NCBI GenBank assembly: GCA_032622095.1 | Contig: CP136066.1 | Coordinates: 206,422,978-206,486,977, forward strand | Length of the DNA stretch: 64,000 nucleotides | Source: Siphonodentalium dalli | Taxonomy: Eukaryota; Mollusca; Scaphopoda; Gadilida; Siphonodentaliidae | Direction of reading: 5' to 3' | Shown here: positions 45,801 through 56,656 of the stretch, one piece after another | How positions within the stretch are numbered: position 1 is the first letter of the stretch | How the letters are laid out: every line of letters begins with the position of its first letter | Notes under the pieces: generated by a model | What the model saw: the letters and a program-made list of their open reading frames with translations, nothing else | The model's database searches: none | What the model was told of the DNA's origin: nothing | Position numbers and translations under genes: made by a program

Positions 45801-46643
45801 GATAAGTTGGTCAAGATGGGTTCCGACACTCAATGGGTGGCGCCAGAAAAGAAGAAAGAGACCGTGGAAAATCTTATAGAGTTTATGAAGATGTGGCTGG
45901 ATACCTACCGGCCATACAGAAGCGGAAGAACCGACGCAGCCCGACGCATTCTGTCCAAAGCAGGATGTTTCATCTTCGCCAAGAGAACCGGAAATTATCT
46001 TACATCACTGTATCTCTTTATAAAAATAGTGTATTTCGTCAACTGCATCGCTGTGTTCTATATTCTGAACGCTTTGATGGCATTTGAGTTCAACCTTTAC
46101 GGATTCGAGGTCTTGGACTACGCAATGCGAGAAGGAGAGTTAAAAGAAGTACCAATGTTCCCAAGAGTCACGCTCTGCGATTTTCAGATCCGACAATTGC
46201 AGAACATCCAGAGGTTCTCTGTCCAGTGCGTCTTGCCCATCAACCTTTTCAATGAGAAAATCTTTTTGATCATCTGGTTCTGGCTGTTGATCGTAGCTTG
46301 CTTTACGTTCTGTAATTTGTTGGTATGGTGCTATCGTAATCTCAGCCCAACCAGTGGTACGCAGTACATAAAAAAGCATCTGAAAATTGGTGGCTCACTC
46401 CAATCGCAGGAAGACAAGGAGAAGTGTAGGAAGTTCGTGCACAATTATCTTCGTGAAGATGGCGTGTTTGTTCTGAGAATGCTCGACAAGAATGCATCGG
46501 ATATTGTCACGTGTGATATCATCAACGGACTGTTTGAAAAGTTTGAGCCTTATGGGCAATCCAATGGACGTAACCCTAACTCCCCGTACAACGACGTGCC
46601 GATGAAACCAATTAGCGAGAAAGAGAGCATGGCGTTGGATTGA
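36796..46643 (+). CDS. Innexin (gap-junction / hemichannel subunit), two coding exons
   Basis: Exons 36796-36815 and 45413-46643 join in phase 2 to give 416 residues, a usual innexin length. The N-terminus MGDAMEL then IVAALSG leads into NDDHVDRMNH (22-31), the conserved cytoplasmic start. TM1 is about 35-52. Loop E1 has Cys57 and Cys75 with CWTPAQFTG. TM2 begins with YYQWV (103-107), the innexin signature. TM3 is about 203-230. Loop E2 has TLCDF and VQCVLPINLFNEKIF with Cys262 and Cys279. TM4 follows to about 310. The C-terminal region contains HNYLREDGVFVLRM, typical of lophotrochozoan members. Known for the family: hexamers or octamers forming gap junctions or ATP-permeable hemichannels in the plasma membrane. 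E1 and E2 here carry two cysteines each, the usual number for innexins. No frame damage is seen, so the gene looks functional. I cannot name the paralogue. Confidence 0.93.
37313..37705. mobile_element. Palindromic element made of 21-bp tandem repeats (innexin intron)
   Basis: ACAGCTGCCTTATATGTGAC at the left and GTCACATATAAGGCAGCTGT at the right are exact inverses. Between them about ten units of the type ATATGTATATCGTTTGTCA run forward to about 37565, then about five run in reverse complement. The frame-matched ORFs through it are repeat artefacts. Confidence 0.75.
38098..38497. mobile_element. R1 MITE, copy 8 (innexin intron)
   Basis: Complete copy, opposite orientation to copy 7, inside the 8.6-kb innexin intron. 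Confidence 0.9.
39282..39538. mobile_element. R7 repeat, copy 3 (innexin intron)
   Basis: TACTAAATGGATTCTCCCAT at the left, GCTGAACTTATCATCTGAAC and a closing TTAA at the right. R7 fragments also occur at 14702-14890 and 29248-29340. Confidence 0.6.
40178..40599. mobile_element. R4 copy 7 (innexin intron)
   Basis: TTAA ends, with start AAAGGTAGTCAATCCGATCA and end AATCGGATTGAGTAACTTTA. It lies 200 bp before the long-inverted-repeat element. Confidence 0.75.
40798..44568. mobile_element. Long-inverted-repeat element in the innexin intron (3.8 kb)
   Basis: Arms of about 430-490 bp run from TATACTCTAGTAGCTGAGGG (40798) to about 41290 and, inverted, from about 44135 to 44568. They share GGTTGGTGACACATTTCCCA, GGGGTCGTGTGACCACTC and GGGCCCAATTTTGGGGTTCA. 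A second partial copy of the arm (44060-44130) ends in a C17 tract. The 2.85-kb interior is AT-rich with no ORF above about 76 codons. Confidence 0.7.
41291..44050. other. Interior of the long-inverted-repeat element
   Basis: AT-rich, with no convincing frame on either strand and no smaller repeat family recognised. Confidence 0.4.
44834..44979. repeat. Nested palindrome before innexin exon 2
   Basis: AATCGGCAAACCTCGTCAGA pairs with TCTGACAAGGTTTGCCGATT. The inner stem GAGGAGTCCAGAATG pairs with CATTCTGGACTCCTC. A second hairpin, CGACTCGGCCATTTCC with GGAAATGGCCGAGTCG, follows at 44997-45059. Both lie within 600 bp of the innexin acceptor. Confidence 0.7.
45413..46643 (+). CDS. Innexin exon 2 (most of the protein)
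   Basis: The acceptor TTTTTTTGTGTTCCAG ends at 45412. The reading frame runs 1,231 bases to TGA with no interruption and codes for 410 residues including all four membrane segments. Its composition is clearly richer in G and C than the surrounding repeats, as expected for a conserved exon. Confidence 0.95.
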
Positions 46644-46748
46644 AATCTTTAACATTGGACAGAATTTGTCAGAGATTCGGAATCTGTTCAGTCGTCTCAC
46701 ACTGATTCTAGTAATGTTAACCGTGGTTGACCGCAAAATTAGCTACTT

Positions 46749-46755
46749 TATTAAA
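46749..46755 (+). promoter_or_regulatory. Possible variant poly(A) signal of the innexin gene
   Basis: ATTAAA, the commonest variant hexamer, occurs about 105 bases after the stop. Its last five bases are the first bases of the adjacent R5 element. No AATAAA occurs between the stop and the element. Weak evidence. Confidence 0.25.
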
Positions 46756-47212
46756 GGCCCACTTAATTTTCTAGTCGCCGATTATTTTTTTATAGTGACT
46801 TGATATACGGTTTTAATAACAATCTATGGCATAAAATATGATTAAAATACTATAATTGATCACTATTTGAAACATCTGTGTCGCAGAAGATGCCCACAGA
46901 GAAATAGATAACTGCTGAAGACACCCCCCCCCCCCTCTGGAACCCATAATGCAACAGAATGAAAACTTTTTCAATAAAAGGGGAAGAACACTATCTTTAA
47001 TATATAGAGTTATTCCCCCTGCATTGAAATTAATACTGATTTTTACTTCAATCTTGATGACAAAACGCGTTGGCAACAACATGTCCACAGTTTATTACAC
47101 CGGATAAGTTGATAATACAATGTTTTGGAGCTTCCTCTTTCAAATGGTATATAATATGGCATTTATTTTATATAAAGTAATCTGGGGGTTCGAAAATTAA
47201 GTGGGCCTTTAA
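46751..47212. mobile_element. R5 copy 4 (just 3' of the innexin stop)
   Basis: Complete, reverse orientation, TTAA-flanked; its first base is 108 bp after the innexin TGA. It may lie in the 3' UTR. Confidence 0.8.
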
Positions 47213-47317
47213 AAAAATAGAGATAAAACTGAAGATTGGTTATATTATTTGTATATAAAGGAATAACAGAGTTATTTATTTCGATCATAAATTCGAGGTA
47301 AATCTCTTTGCCGATCT

Positions 47318-47575
47318 GCAATTTTATACTTGATTAAGGGTGCTAACAAGATAGAGTGCTCTCTCTTTGTACGCTTTTGGTATGCTCCGAAAGTTTTCGC
47401 GCCGATTTCTGTTCTAAAAATAGCCCCTAGAACTGTCCCAATAAAATAGTTATTAATCGATACAAGCTTTCCCGGACAGGTGTCCTCGATTGATATCTAT
47501 TATTTTATTACCATGTATAATCACTGATGTAATCTAAATAAAACTTGCTGGGAAGAGATATACCATCTTTAATGA
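47318..47575. mobile_element. R6 repeat, copy 2
   Basis: Contains AAGGGTGCTAACAAGATAGA, GACAGGTGTCCTCGATTGAT and GGGAAGAGATATACCATCTT. The last motif (or its inverse, GATGGTCTATCTCTTCC) also appears at 20480, 21330, 26450, 37780 and 38585, marking further R6 fragments. Confidence 0.5.
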
Positions 47576-48358
47576 CTTGGGCACAGGTAAACCTGCGTGG
47601 CTATCTGCTTAATTTGTGGCGATTAGTTAATTAATTTGCTTCTGTCTTCCACTGTCGCTAACTGTGATTTAAAGATACACTGTCCGATTACATGGTCCCC
47701 GTATCATCGAATTACAACAACAACGACAACAACAACAACAACAACAACGGCATTTCATCACAATAGCTATCAAAATTAGTTTATTTCGAATAAATACTCA
47801 CAACACACCATACCAAAGCGATATCATATATTTAAAGGTGTTACATCGGACAGGGTATCTTTAATGAAAATGTTTTCAGAAAACACATTATATAAGTTTA
47901 GATCTATCCCATGTGGGCATTAAGGTGATTTATTGTCACATAAATTATTGTTTTATTTATGTATAGGGGAAGTCCTAGCTTATTCTTCTGAAACGATATT
48001 TGCATCAAGTTAGGTATGGCGATCTTGGTATTACGTTATGGTATTATCATAATTTTGTTTTACAGTTACTACTGTAAACGGTGTAGTCAATTGGCTTCTG
48101 TCTCAGACAGAAACACAAGTGGACACACGGCCATTACAAACGCAGATCACTACGGGAGCAATATGAAGTAAAAACATGAATTCTGAAAATACCTTGCTGT
48201 GTATATATATACAGTATCGTCACACGATTTCAAGCTTTTGACTTTCTTAACATAAATTATGGATTGCTCATTGCGTTTTTAGGATAGTTCTCTTTATTCT
48301 GGGGGGGGGGGTAAAAATATAAACGCATATCGTCATATAATGGTCACATTGTATATGA

Positions 48359-48557
48359 CCTGTCACTAACTCGCGGCCATATTGGATCCACCAGGTCCGG
48401 TTCCGTGGTTTTAGTGCTACAGGTCAAAGTTCTGGAGTATATAGCATTCCATATGGAAGTCATGAATAATTCAAAAGCTCCATATTTGACATGTAGCACT
48501 AAAACCACGTAACCGGGGCTGGATGAATCCAATACGGCCGCGACCCAGTGATCTCGC
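48359..48557. repeat. Palindromic repeat, copy 2 of 2
   Basis: Same arms as 32159-32433 without the extra tandem units; GACCTGTCACTAACTCGCGG at the left and GGCCGCGACCCAGTGATCTC at the right. Confidence 0.75.
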
Positions 48558-49104
48558 AGTTATTGTGGTCATCACATCAGTCTTGTCCTTTTTTCATTAT
48601 GATACTTCATTAACGTCGGTTAGCATCATAGTTATAGCGAAGTCTTTTTATGTAAATAGATTCATCACATGTCTTCCCTATTTGTATTGCGTCTCACGCT
48701 CTATTTTTATATCATTGCTGGATTAAATTTTGTTCTTTCAAACATGATTGTGTTCATATCCAAACGCCATCGGGCAATTATGTTTCAACAATACAGACGA
48801 ACAATAATGCACTGGGATGTATATACAGTACTGCACGGGTACACGCATACTTCATGCACGTGCAGTGTTATCAGACGTGGTGTGAATAAATGAATGTATG
48901 CGTGCAAGGACGCACTTAGGCTGGGGTGGTTGTGTTTTTACCACTCCCAGTATTGGTCCTTTCTTTTTCTCGAAATTTCAGTATGGAAAATAGTTTGACA
49001 TTGTCAAATAGTTTGAATTTCTAATAAATGAGCCTATTACGCGTGTTATTTTACTACTTTCATTAAAACTTTAGATGGAATTGTTTGAATCGCCATATAT
49101 GTTG

Positions 49105-49590
49105 TTAAAGGTACTCAATCCGTAAAGAGGGTCCCCATCTCAACAGATTCCAACAACAACAATCCGATCAGAGGGTCCTATATTACTATTTCTTTGGCTT
49201 TGGGGGTAAAAAATATTTGATTCGAGTCGAGGAACCCATCAAACAAAGCTCAGAGTTATTAGATATTGATTTTTGAAATTTTTTAATTGCTCGAGATGAG
49301 TACTAATAACTGCCGTCAATTTGGTAACCTGCTCGAGATTTTACGCCAAAACTCTATTCAAACAGACAAGGATGGATAACTCTATAATCAAGTGGTAATA
49401 ATAACGAAATTTTGACTGTCTTCTGGGCCAGAAAGAATTCCCGATAATGAAAAATAATAGATTTCTAAAATCGATATCTAACAAATCTGAGCTTTGATGG
49501 GTGACTTCCTCGACTCGAATCAAATATTTTTGACCCCCGAAGCCATTGAAATAGTAATTGAGAGGAGTTTTATCGGTTTGAGTACCTTTT
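49105..49590. mobile_element. R4 copy 8
   Basis: The left end contains a doubled CCGATCAGAGGGTCC-type start; the right end reads GAGTACCTTTTT without TTAA. Confidence 0.7.
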
Positions 49591-50499
49591 TCAAACCGTA
49601 TACGAGTGGAATGTTAGGTCGAAATTTCAGTTGGAAAGCTTAAGCTGATATTTGAGGCAAGAGGTTGCTGCCATATCCCATGCAAGGTACCAAATTAAAA
49701 TACGGATATTTTTTTTATTGATTGTTTATTTGTATAATATTTACGCGTATGAAAATGGTGATAATAAACAAACAAAAATTATATTATACACCGAGGAGCG
49801 ACATGGCCCAGATATGGGCCGTCTTCCTGTCGCCCCAATGTATACAAACATGAAGTGACAACTAATGAAGTGAAATGATGATGGAAAGGATAGAATGTAG
49901 TTCATAATAGACAAATACGGATAGGACGGAATCCAAGTATAAAATAAAGAGGAATAATCCTAAAAAGGGAAGGTGCAAACATCGCCAACACTTCATTGAG
50001 TGTCATTGTGGTAGTGAACATTCATACAAAATTTCATTGAGATGCTTATTAATAGTAATTTCTTATATAGTGCTCGAACGTGGTATTTGGATTCACCACA
50101 CAATGTGTAAGTAATAACGATGTATCCATGTAAAAACTATTCAAAATATGTCCACATAATTAATAAAAGATACAATTAAACATTCTTTATTATAAACATA
50201 AAATAATTTCATAAAATATGTCCAAAAAAACAAACAAACAAACAAAACAACCAACCACAAAAATTTCCTCCCCAAAATAGGTCTAAACCTGGGAAGATTC
50301 GGCCGATACAACCAGCCGAATCACCTCAGCCGAATCTTCCCTCGGCCGAATCTTCACGGACCCTATTCTCGATGGAAGGGGAATAACTCTATCTCATAGT
50401 TTAAAATTTTGACTATTCCTAATTCTTTATTCGAAATTTTTTATATTTGCGTCAAACAAAATGGGTTGCATGGTGGCCCCATGCAATGTAGTTGGACTA

Positions 50500-50650
50500 C
50501 ATGCAAGGCACTCTTTCCACACACCCAACACGATCAAAAAATGACCACCATCCAGAGTGGTTCAAATAGGGCACCATGCAATTTCTCGGCCCCTCGACGA
50601 TTTAGGTCAAATAAAGGGTGTTGTAGGGTGACTCCCTATTGAACACCTCG
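50500..50650. repeat. Separated unit of the 128-bp tandem array
   Basis: This stretch carries GACCACCATCCAGAGTGG, GGGCACCATGCAATTTCTCG and GGTCAAATAAAGGGTGTTGT in the same order as the units at 53190-53600. Confidence 0.6.
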
Positions 50651-50797
50651 GTAGTTTCCGTCGATTCCTCGGAATGTTATAGGAGGGTATCACCCCCCCC
50701 CCTCCCCCCCTGAATCCTGAATACGAGTTAATTTTGGGGGGTGAATCCTGAATACGAGTTAATTTTGGGGGGTGAATCCTGAATACATGTTAAGAAA

Positions 50798-52240
50798 CGG
50801 TTCTACTATACGCAGCAAGTCCCTGGATATGCAGCAAGTCCCCGGTAAATGCAGCAAGTCCCTGGTAAATGCAGCAAGTCCCTCACACCTAGGATGGATT
50901 ACGGCGAATTAGCCATGCGTGTTTACACAACGATGTGTTTAATCAGTGGAGGTGCTGATTACAAAGGGCTTTAATCAAAGGGCTTTAATTTGATCGTAAT
51001 ACTGCTAGATTATTGAAGGGAATTGGACTGAATTGTGGGATTTTTTTGTGGGAATTGTGGGATTTTTTTTTAGATGTTTTTATTGGTAAATGCGAACAAG
51101 TAACATGAGAATAGTAGAATAGCAACAAAAGAAAAATAGAGCACAGTTTTATAAATATACATATATATATAACAGTGAGCTGAAAGAAAAGTTTATTAGA
51201 ATAAATTGTATATATATGTGGCCAGTAAGGAAAGGGAAAAACCAAGGTATTGAGACATTCGTTTGGGAAGATTTTATTGAATACAAAAATATTTGGATAC
51301 ATGTTATCTCTATGTTGTTTAATTTCACTCTCCTGTCCTGGGAACTTTGCTTTGGGGGATTGTGGTTGTCTTTGCCGTTCTGATGTAGGCGTTGGTGTTG
51401 GTGCCGCTATTGCGATGTGGAACATATGTCCCGGGTAGGTGCCGATATACTCTATATATACAAACAACGTTACTGACGTCCACAGTCAACCATGAAATCC
51501 GTCGTTGATATACACGATTGTTAACTAGTTTTGAATATCGCCGATGAAGAATCACTAAATCGTCTGTGTTTGGTTGCGGTTCGAGAACATTGTACACAGT
51601 CTTTTTATCCTTTCGTCGCTTCAAACAAAACTTGCCGCCATTTCTAACAACTTCTGTCATGCTTTCACGAATGAAGAAAGAGGTCTGACTCGAAGATTTC
51701 GACTCCCAGGCACCACAGTCATCCCACCACGAACTTTTCAATCCACGAATAGTCCTATCCACATTGTCAGAATTATCTACCTTAAAAGCAACATTCTCCT
51801 TCTTTCCAATCGGAATATTGGATAAAAGTTCTTCCGTGGAAGATAGGAAATCTATGATTTGAGCCACGCTCAAGAACTTACCAGTATGTAACAACATACC
51901 ACTGTCTACTAAAGGAACATTGTTTTCGGATATATTATGTCGTTGTCAGTAGAATAAAAGAAATAGCAACTTAATAAAACTTAGAAAAACTATTTTATTT
52001 TATATATAAAAATCTACAAATACACATCTTAAATAATTATAAAGGGATAACGATTTCCAATCAATTCTAATCAACTGCCACAGATCATAAATCAAATGGA
52101 TAATAAAACACTGATTAAACTCATCAACAACTCCACTAATCCACCCTAGGTGTGAGGGACTTGCTGCATTTACCAGGGACTTGCTGCATTTACCGGGGAC
52201 TTGCTGCATATCCAGGGACTTGCTGCGTATAGTAGGATCC
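50798..52240. mobile_element. DNA transposon with 99-bp TIRs and 8-bp flanking repeat
   Basis: The arms 50803-50901 and 52137-52235 are nearly identical inverted copies. Each is made of four units of about 20 bp beginning GCAGCAAGTCCC and ends in CACACCTAGG. The outermost five bases match poorly. TTAAGAAA occurs directly on both sides (50790-50797 and 52241-52248), as an 8-bp target-site duplication would. If only TTAA is the target, it would be Kolobok- or piggyBac-like; an 8-bp duplication would suit Mutator-, P- or hAT-like elements. The interior holds the minus-strand ORF. The identity of the arms suggests recent movement. Confidence 0.75.
51325..51897 (-). CDS. ORF inside the 1.44-kb TIR transposon
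   Basis: The frame encodes 190 residues and stays open about 14 codons upstream of the Met, to a TGA. It contains LLHTGKFLSVAQIIDFL, WWDDCGAWESKSSS, FFIRESMTEVV and VYQRRISWL. It resembles uncharacterised ORFs I associate with transposons of marine invertebrates, but I cannot name a family and see no DDE catalytic signature. After RRISWLTVD a GT-rich break occurs and a second minus-strand frame (to about 51000) overlaps with Pro/Thr-rich sequence and then AT-rich low-complexity sequence. A short intron or frameshift near 51470 is possible. The element's 99-bp TIRs enclose the ORF, so it is an element gene rather than a host gene. Confidence 0.5.
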   Translation of the reverse strand: MLLHTGKFLSVAQIIDFLSSTEELLSNIPIGKKENVAFKVDNSDNVDRTIRGLKSSWWDDCGAWESKSSSQTSFFIRESMTEVVRNGGKFCLKRRKDKKTVYNVLEPQPNTDDLVILHRRYSKLVNNRVYQRRISWLTVDVSNVVCIYRVYRHLPGTYVPHRNSGTNTNAYIRTAKTTTIPQSKVPRTGE

Positions 52241-53189
52241 TTAAGAAATAATACATAGAAGTTACATATACACATTATGATGCCGGTCGCGTTATGAGGC
52301 CGTTATGATACCATTAATGATACTTTATGACCAGGGACGTGGCTAGAGGGTTTCCGTTGGGGGGTGTCCACCTTGGGAAATTCCAACTGCACCCCCCTCC
52401 TTGAGTCAGAATCAGACCGAACACAAGTTTTGCATAATTCCATTTGCACCCCCTCCTTGCACCTCAGTGTTTAGGCCTAATATCCTATATCTTCATAAAC
52501 CATGATTCTATATTCCCGGTATGAGAAAATTCAGATATTTTAACCTGAAACATTGCATAAATCCTAACATCTAGTGGTCTAACTCCATACACATGCACAC
52601 GGCTACGGGCAAGAGACCACGACACACCGAGCTGACCATCGTTGTTCGGCCGGTGTGATCAAATTTTGAAATTTGAACAAGAAAATCGCAAATCCTAGCA
52701 TCCAGACTGGCCTCAACTAAAGCTTTCCTATAGTGTTGGAAACCTCATACTCCCCTTCAGGTTGGAAAATTCTCCAAATGATGACCACAAGTTTGACCAA
52801 ATGTAGTAAAATATTGTTAAACTTATTAGCATTTTTGTATTGGCCACAGGGGAGAGACAATGACACACCGGGCCGACCATGCATGTGCGAACATTTTGTA
52901 ATCTGAACAAGAAAATCGCAAAATCCTAGCATCTAGACTGGCGTCAAGCATTTTTAGCATGTTTATGATGGCACGGTGGTCGAATATGCCCAAGAAGCTA
53001 TTATACCCACCCATTCACACAGATAACTAGCACAAAATATTACTTTGCGCCATCAAAACCTGCGTCCAAGATGTTTTGCTTGAACCCGAATACCAGTTAA
53101 TTCGGGGGTATGAATCCCGCGTACGGCTTCAAAACACCCTGAATCCCGCGTACCGAAAAGGGGGGGGGGGTGATACCCTCTTATAGGTA

Positions 53190-53600
53190 AGCCGATTCGA
53201 CGAGGGTGACCCCAAGCCAATCTAAATATTCACCCTTCCCGATCCAAAATATCCACCGTCCAGACTGGATCAAATAGGGCACCCATGCCATTTTGCTGAC
53301 CCTTGGCTGATTTAGGTCAAATAAAGGGTGTTGTTGTGTGGCCACCAAGCCAATCTAAATATTTATCCCACTCACCCCACCACAATCCAAAATGGCCACC
53401 ATCCAGAAGGGTTAAATATGGCATCCATGCAATTTCTCGGCCCCTTGACTGATTAGGTCAAACAAAGGGTGTTGTTGGGTGCCCACCCCCCCCAAGCCAA
53501 TTTAAATATTGACCCCACCCCGATCCAAAATGGCCACCATCCAGAATGGCCACCGTCCAGAAGGGTTCAAATAGGTCAAACAAAGGTCAACTCCAAGCCA
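53190..53600. repeat. Tandem array, unit about 128 bp
   Basis: About three units share GGTCAAATAAAGGGTGTTGT, AATGGCCACCATCCAGAAGG and CCAAGCCAATCTAAATATT. One diverged unit lies at 50500-50640, on the other side of the outer insertion. Confidence 0.65.
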
Positions 53601-53779
53601 TATGCTCTAGTTATTAAATAGCTCACCATGGTTAAAGGCCCACTTAATTTACGAACCCCCAGATAATGTTATACGAAAGTGTCATTGCCACTGTAGCTCA
53701 ACTTGGAAAGGAAATAATTTCATGTGTTACAGTCAATGGAGTGATTGGGAATGTGGAAAGTTGAAAGGTCTAGAATTAC

Positions 53780-54735
53780 CCCAAAATGACTCGTTCCCAT
53801 CTACATGTCATTGTCAACATCATTGACAGATTTCATGATGATCTGACCAAAGGTACGACCTGTAGCGCCCGCCCGTGCCAAAGGATGTAGCCATGCAAAG
53901 AGTAAAATCCAAGATGACTGCTGGTGCCCATTTTTTTTGGTCAAACGACCCAAAATTTACTCGTTCCCATCTACATGTCAATATTAACATCCATGACAAA
54001 TTTCATGATGATCAGACGAACAGTACGATCTGTAGCCCGTGCTAATGGATTGAAATTTTAAATCCAAGATGGCCACTGGCGGCCATGTTTTTGGCCGAAT
54101 GACCCCAAAATGACTCGTTTCCATCTACATGTCAATGTCAACAGCCATGACAAATTTCATAATGATCTGATCAAAGGTACGACCGACCTGTAGCCCATGC
54201 CAAAGGATTTAGTCATGCAAAGAGTAAAATCCAAGATGGCTGCTGGCGGCCATGTGTTTTGGCCGAATGACCCCAAAATGACTCGTTCCCATCTACATGT
54301 CATTGTTAACATCCATGACAAATGTGATGATGATCCGATCAAAGGTACGACCTGTAGCCCGTGCCAAAGGATTTAGTCATGCAAAGAGTAAAATCCAAGA
54401 TGGCTGCTAGCGGCAATGTTTTTTGGCCGAATGACCCCAAAATGACTCGTTCCCATCTACATTTCAATATTAACATCCATGACAAATTTCATGATAATCA
54501 GACGAACAGTACGACCTGTGATGGCCACTGGCAGCCATGTTTTTTGCCCGAATGATCCTAAAATGACTCGTTCCCATCTACATGTCAATGTCAACAGCTA
54601 TGACAAATTTCATAATGATCCGACCAAAGGTACGACCTGTAGCCCATGCTAAAGGAAATAGTTGACGAATCACGCACACACAGACGACAAAGCCATGGCA
54701 ATAGCTCAAACTTTACAAAGTAAAGTTGAGCTAAT
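53780..54735. repeat. Tandem repeat of about 175 bp, left block
   Basis: About five units containing ATGACCCCAAAATGACTCGT, CATCCATGACAAATTTCATG, AAGGTACGACCTGTAGCCC and AAATCCAAGATGGC. The block closes with GCCATGGCAATAGCTCAAAC. A single displaced unit fragment lies at 20085-20165. Confidence 0.75.
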
Positions 54736-54736
54736 A

Positions 54737-55222
54737 AGGCATTTTATTTTTTATTACTTGGTTTAGAGATTTCTTTGGCTCAAAGGTAGGGGAGGTGGGA
54801 GGAAAATTTTTAAAATAAAATCTGTATTTTTTTTTATATTTAAATTGTCAAAAGATAATGTCGGGAGAAATAAAATATTTGCTATATAATAATAATCTAA
54901 ACATGCACTGGCAAATATATTTTTAAATTTTGATGTTTCTTTAAAGCATGATACGGATGATGAAAAAATATTTGCCAATATCAGCATTCGCCATTTTGTC
55001 GTTGACATTCAATACCAAAAACATCACCAGGAGGCTTCGCTGTTCAATCGATATTGTACATTTTACGTAAACTTATACTTTTTTATAATTTTTGTTATAT
55101 GTCTGGATTAATATTCTCATTGGCGGATATAAAAAATCTAAAAACTAAAATTTTATTTTTATTGACAAACAGCTTTTTTTGGGGTAGGGAAATCTGTAAA
55201 CCAAGTAATAAAATATAAAATG
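54737..55222. mobile_element. TIR insertion inside the R5 composite, first
   Basis: AAGGCATTTTATTTTTTATT followed by ACTTGGTTTAGAGATTTC at the left is mirrored by GAAATCTGTAAACCAAGT and AATAAAATATAAAATGCC at the right; about 37-bp arms. AT-rich interior without ORF. Confidence 0.65.
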
Positions 55223-55836
55223 CCAAAAATATATGCCATGTTACATACCATTTGAAAATGGAAGCTCCAAAACATTGTATTATCAAGTTATTCGGTGTAA
55301 TAAACTGTGATCAACTGATCATGTATGTTTTTGTTGAGATACCGACATGTGTTCGGTGCTCAAGTTTCATTATTTTCAATAGAAGGGGAATAACTCTAGA
55401 TCTTAAAGATAGAGTTATTCTCCTTCCATTGAAAATAAACTTCCAGATTAAATTCTGTTGCATTCTGGGAGCCACAATGGGGGAAATGTTTCAGCTATTT
55501 TTTATTATCGGCACCTTCTGAGACACAGACGTTCCAAATGGTGATGAATTATAGTAATTTAATCATATTTTATGGCATAGATTGTTATTAAAACGGTATA
55601 TCAAGGCACTATAAATGAAACTGTAGCTCAATTTGGAAAGGGAATACTTTCATGTGTTACAGTCAATGGAGCGATTAGGAATGCGGAAAGTTGAAATGTC
55701 TAATACTAGATTATAAATAATTATAATAATGAATATCAAAAACATTTGATAGCTCCCATCTAGTAGGTTAATATCAAGGTCAGTGTGAAGTTTGGTGATG
55801 ATCGGATGAGGGAAGTGGACTGTAGGGTGTGCCAAA

Positions 55837-56088
55837 CAAGCCTTGAAATAGTGTGTCCGTCATTTGCAGAATGAGGTCCCCAGAGGGTGAATTTAGTGAT
55901 GCTACCCCGCATAGCGGGCTAGCATCACCAAATTCTCCCTATGGGGACCTCATTCTGCTGAGATGTAAGCAGAATGAGGTCCCCAGAGGGTGAATTTGGT
56001 GATGCTAGCCCGCTATGCGTGGTAGCATCACTAAATTCACCCTCTGGGGACCTCATTCTGCAAATGACAGACACTATTTCAAGGCTTG
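55837..56088. mobile_element. R3 double-hairpin element, second copy
   Basis: Same architecture as 3863-4116, with few differences. It is inserted in the composite array 53632-57078 just after GTGTGCCAAA. Confidence 0.85.
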
Positions 56089-56656
56089 GTGCCAAAGGAT
56101 TTAGTCATGCAAAGAGTAAAATCCAAGATGGCTGCTAGATGCCATGTTTTATGGCCGAATGACACCAAATGACTTTTCCCATCTACATGTCAATATTAAC
56201 ATCCATGACAAATTGCATGATGATCAGATGAACAGTTCGGCCTGTAGCCCGTGCTAATGGATTGAATTTTGAAATCCAAGATGGCCACTGGCGGCCATGT
56301 TTATTTGGCGAATGACCCCAACATGACTCGTTTCCCATCTTCATGTCAATGTCAACAACCATGACAAATTTCATAATGATCCGACCAAAGGTACGACCTG
56401 TAGCCCATGCCAAAGGATTTAGTAATGCCAAGAGTAAAATCCAACATGGCTGCCAGCAGCCACGTTTTATGACTGAATGACCCCAAAATAACTCGTTCCC
56501 ATCTACATGTCAATGTCAACAGCTGTGACAGATTCCATGATGATCTGACCACAGGTACGACCTATAGCCCATGCTAAAGGAAATTGTTGACAGACGCACA
56601 CACACATGGATGACGGATACCAAGCCATGGCAATAGCTCAAACTTTACAAAGTAAG
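56089..56656. repeat. Tandem repeat of about 175 bp, right block
   Basis: About three further units in the same orientation, starting at TGCCAAAGGATTTAGTCATG and closing with GCCATGGCAATAGCTCAAAC. Confidence 0.75.

Larger units (their letters stand above)
47580..50500. other. Intergenic DNA, mostly unassigned
   Basis: Outside the palindromic repeat at 48359 and R4 copy 8, I see a CAACAACAACAA-type run near 47718 and a small GATTCGGC/GCCGAATC palindrome cluster at 50298-50355. No exon recognised. Confidence 0.4.
50677..53187. mobile_element. Outer insertion that contains the 1.44-kb transposon
   Basis: Inverted ends AGGAGGGTATCACCCCCC (50681) and GGGGGGTGATACCCTCTT (right, to about 53182) face each other. 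The sequences outside, 50500-50650 and 53190-53600, belong to the same 128-bp tandem array, so the interval looks like an insertion into that array. Inside, 52600-52720 and 52850-52975 are diverged copies of one segment (both contain GAACAAGAAAATCGCAAA). No coding region is seen apart from the nested transposon. Confidence 0.45.
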
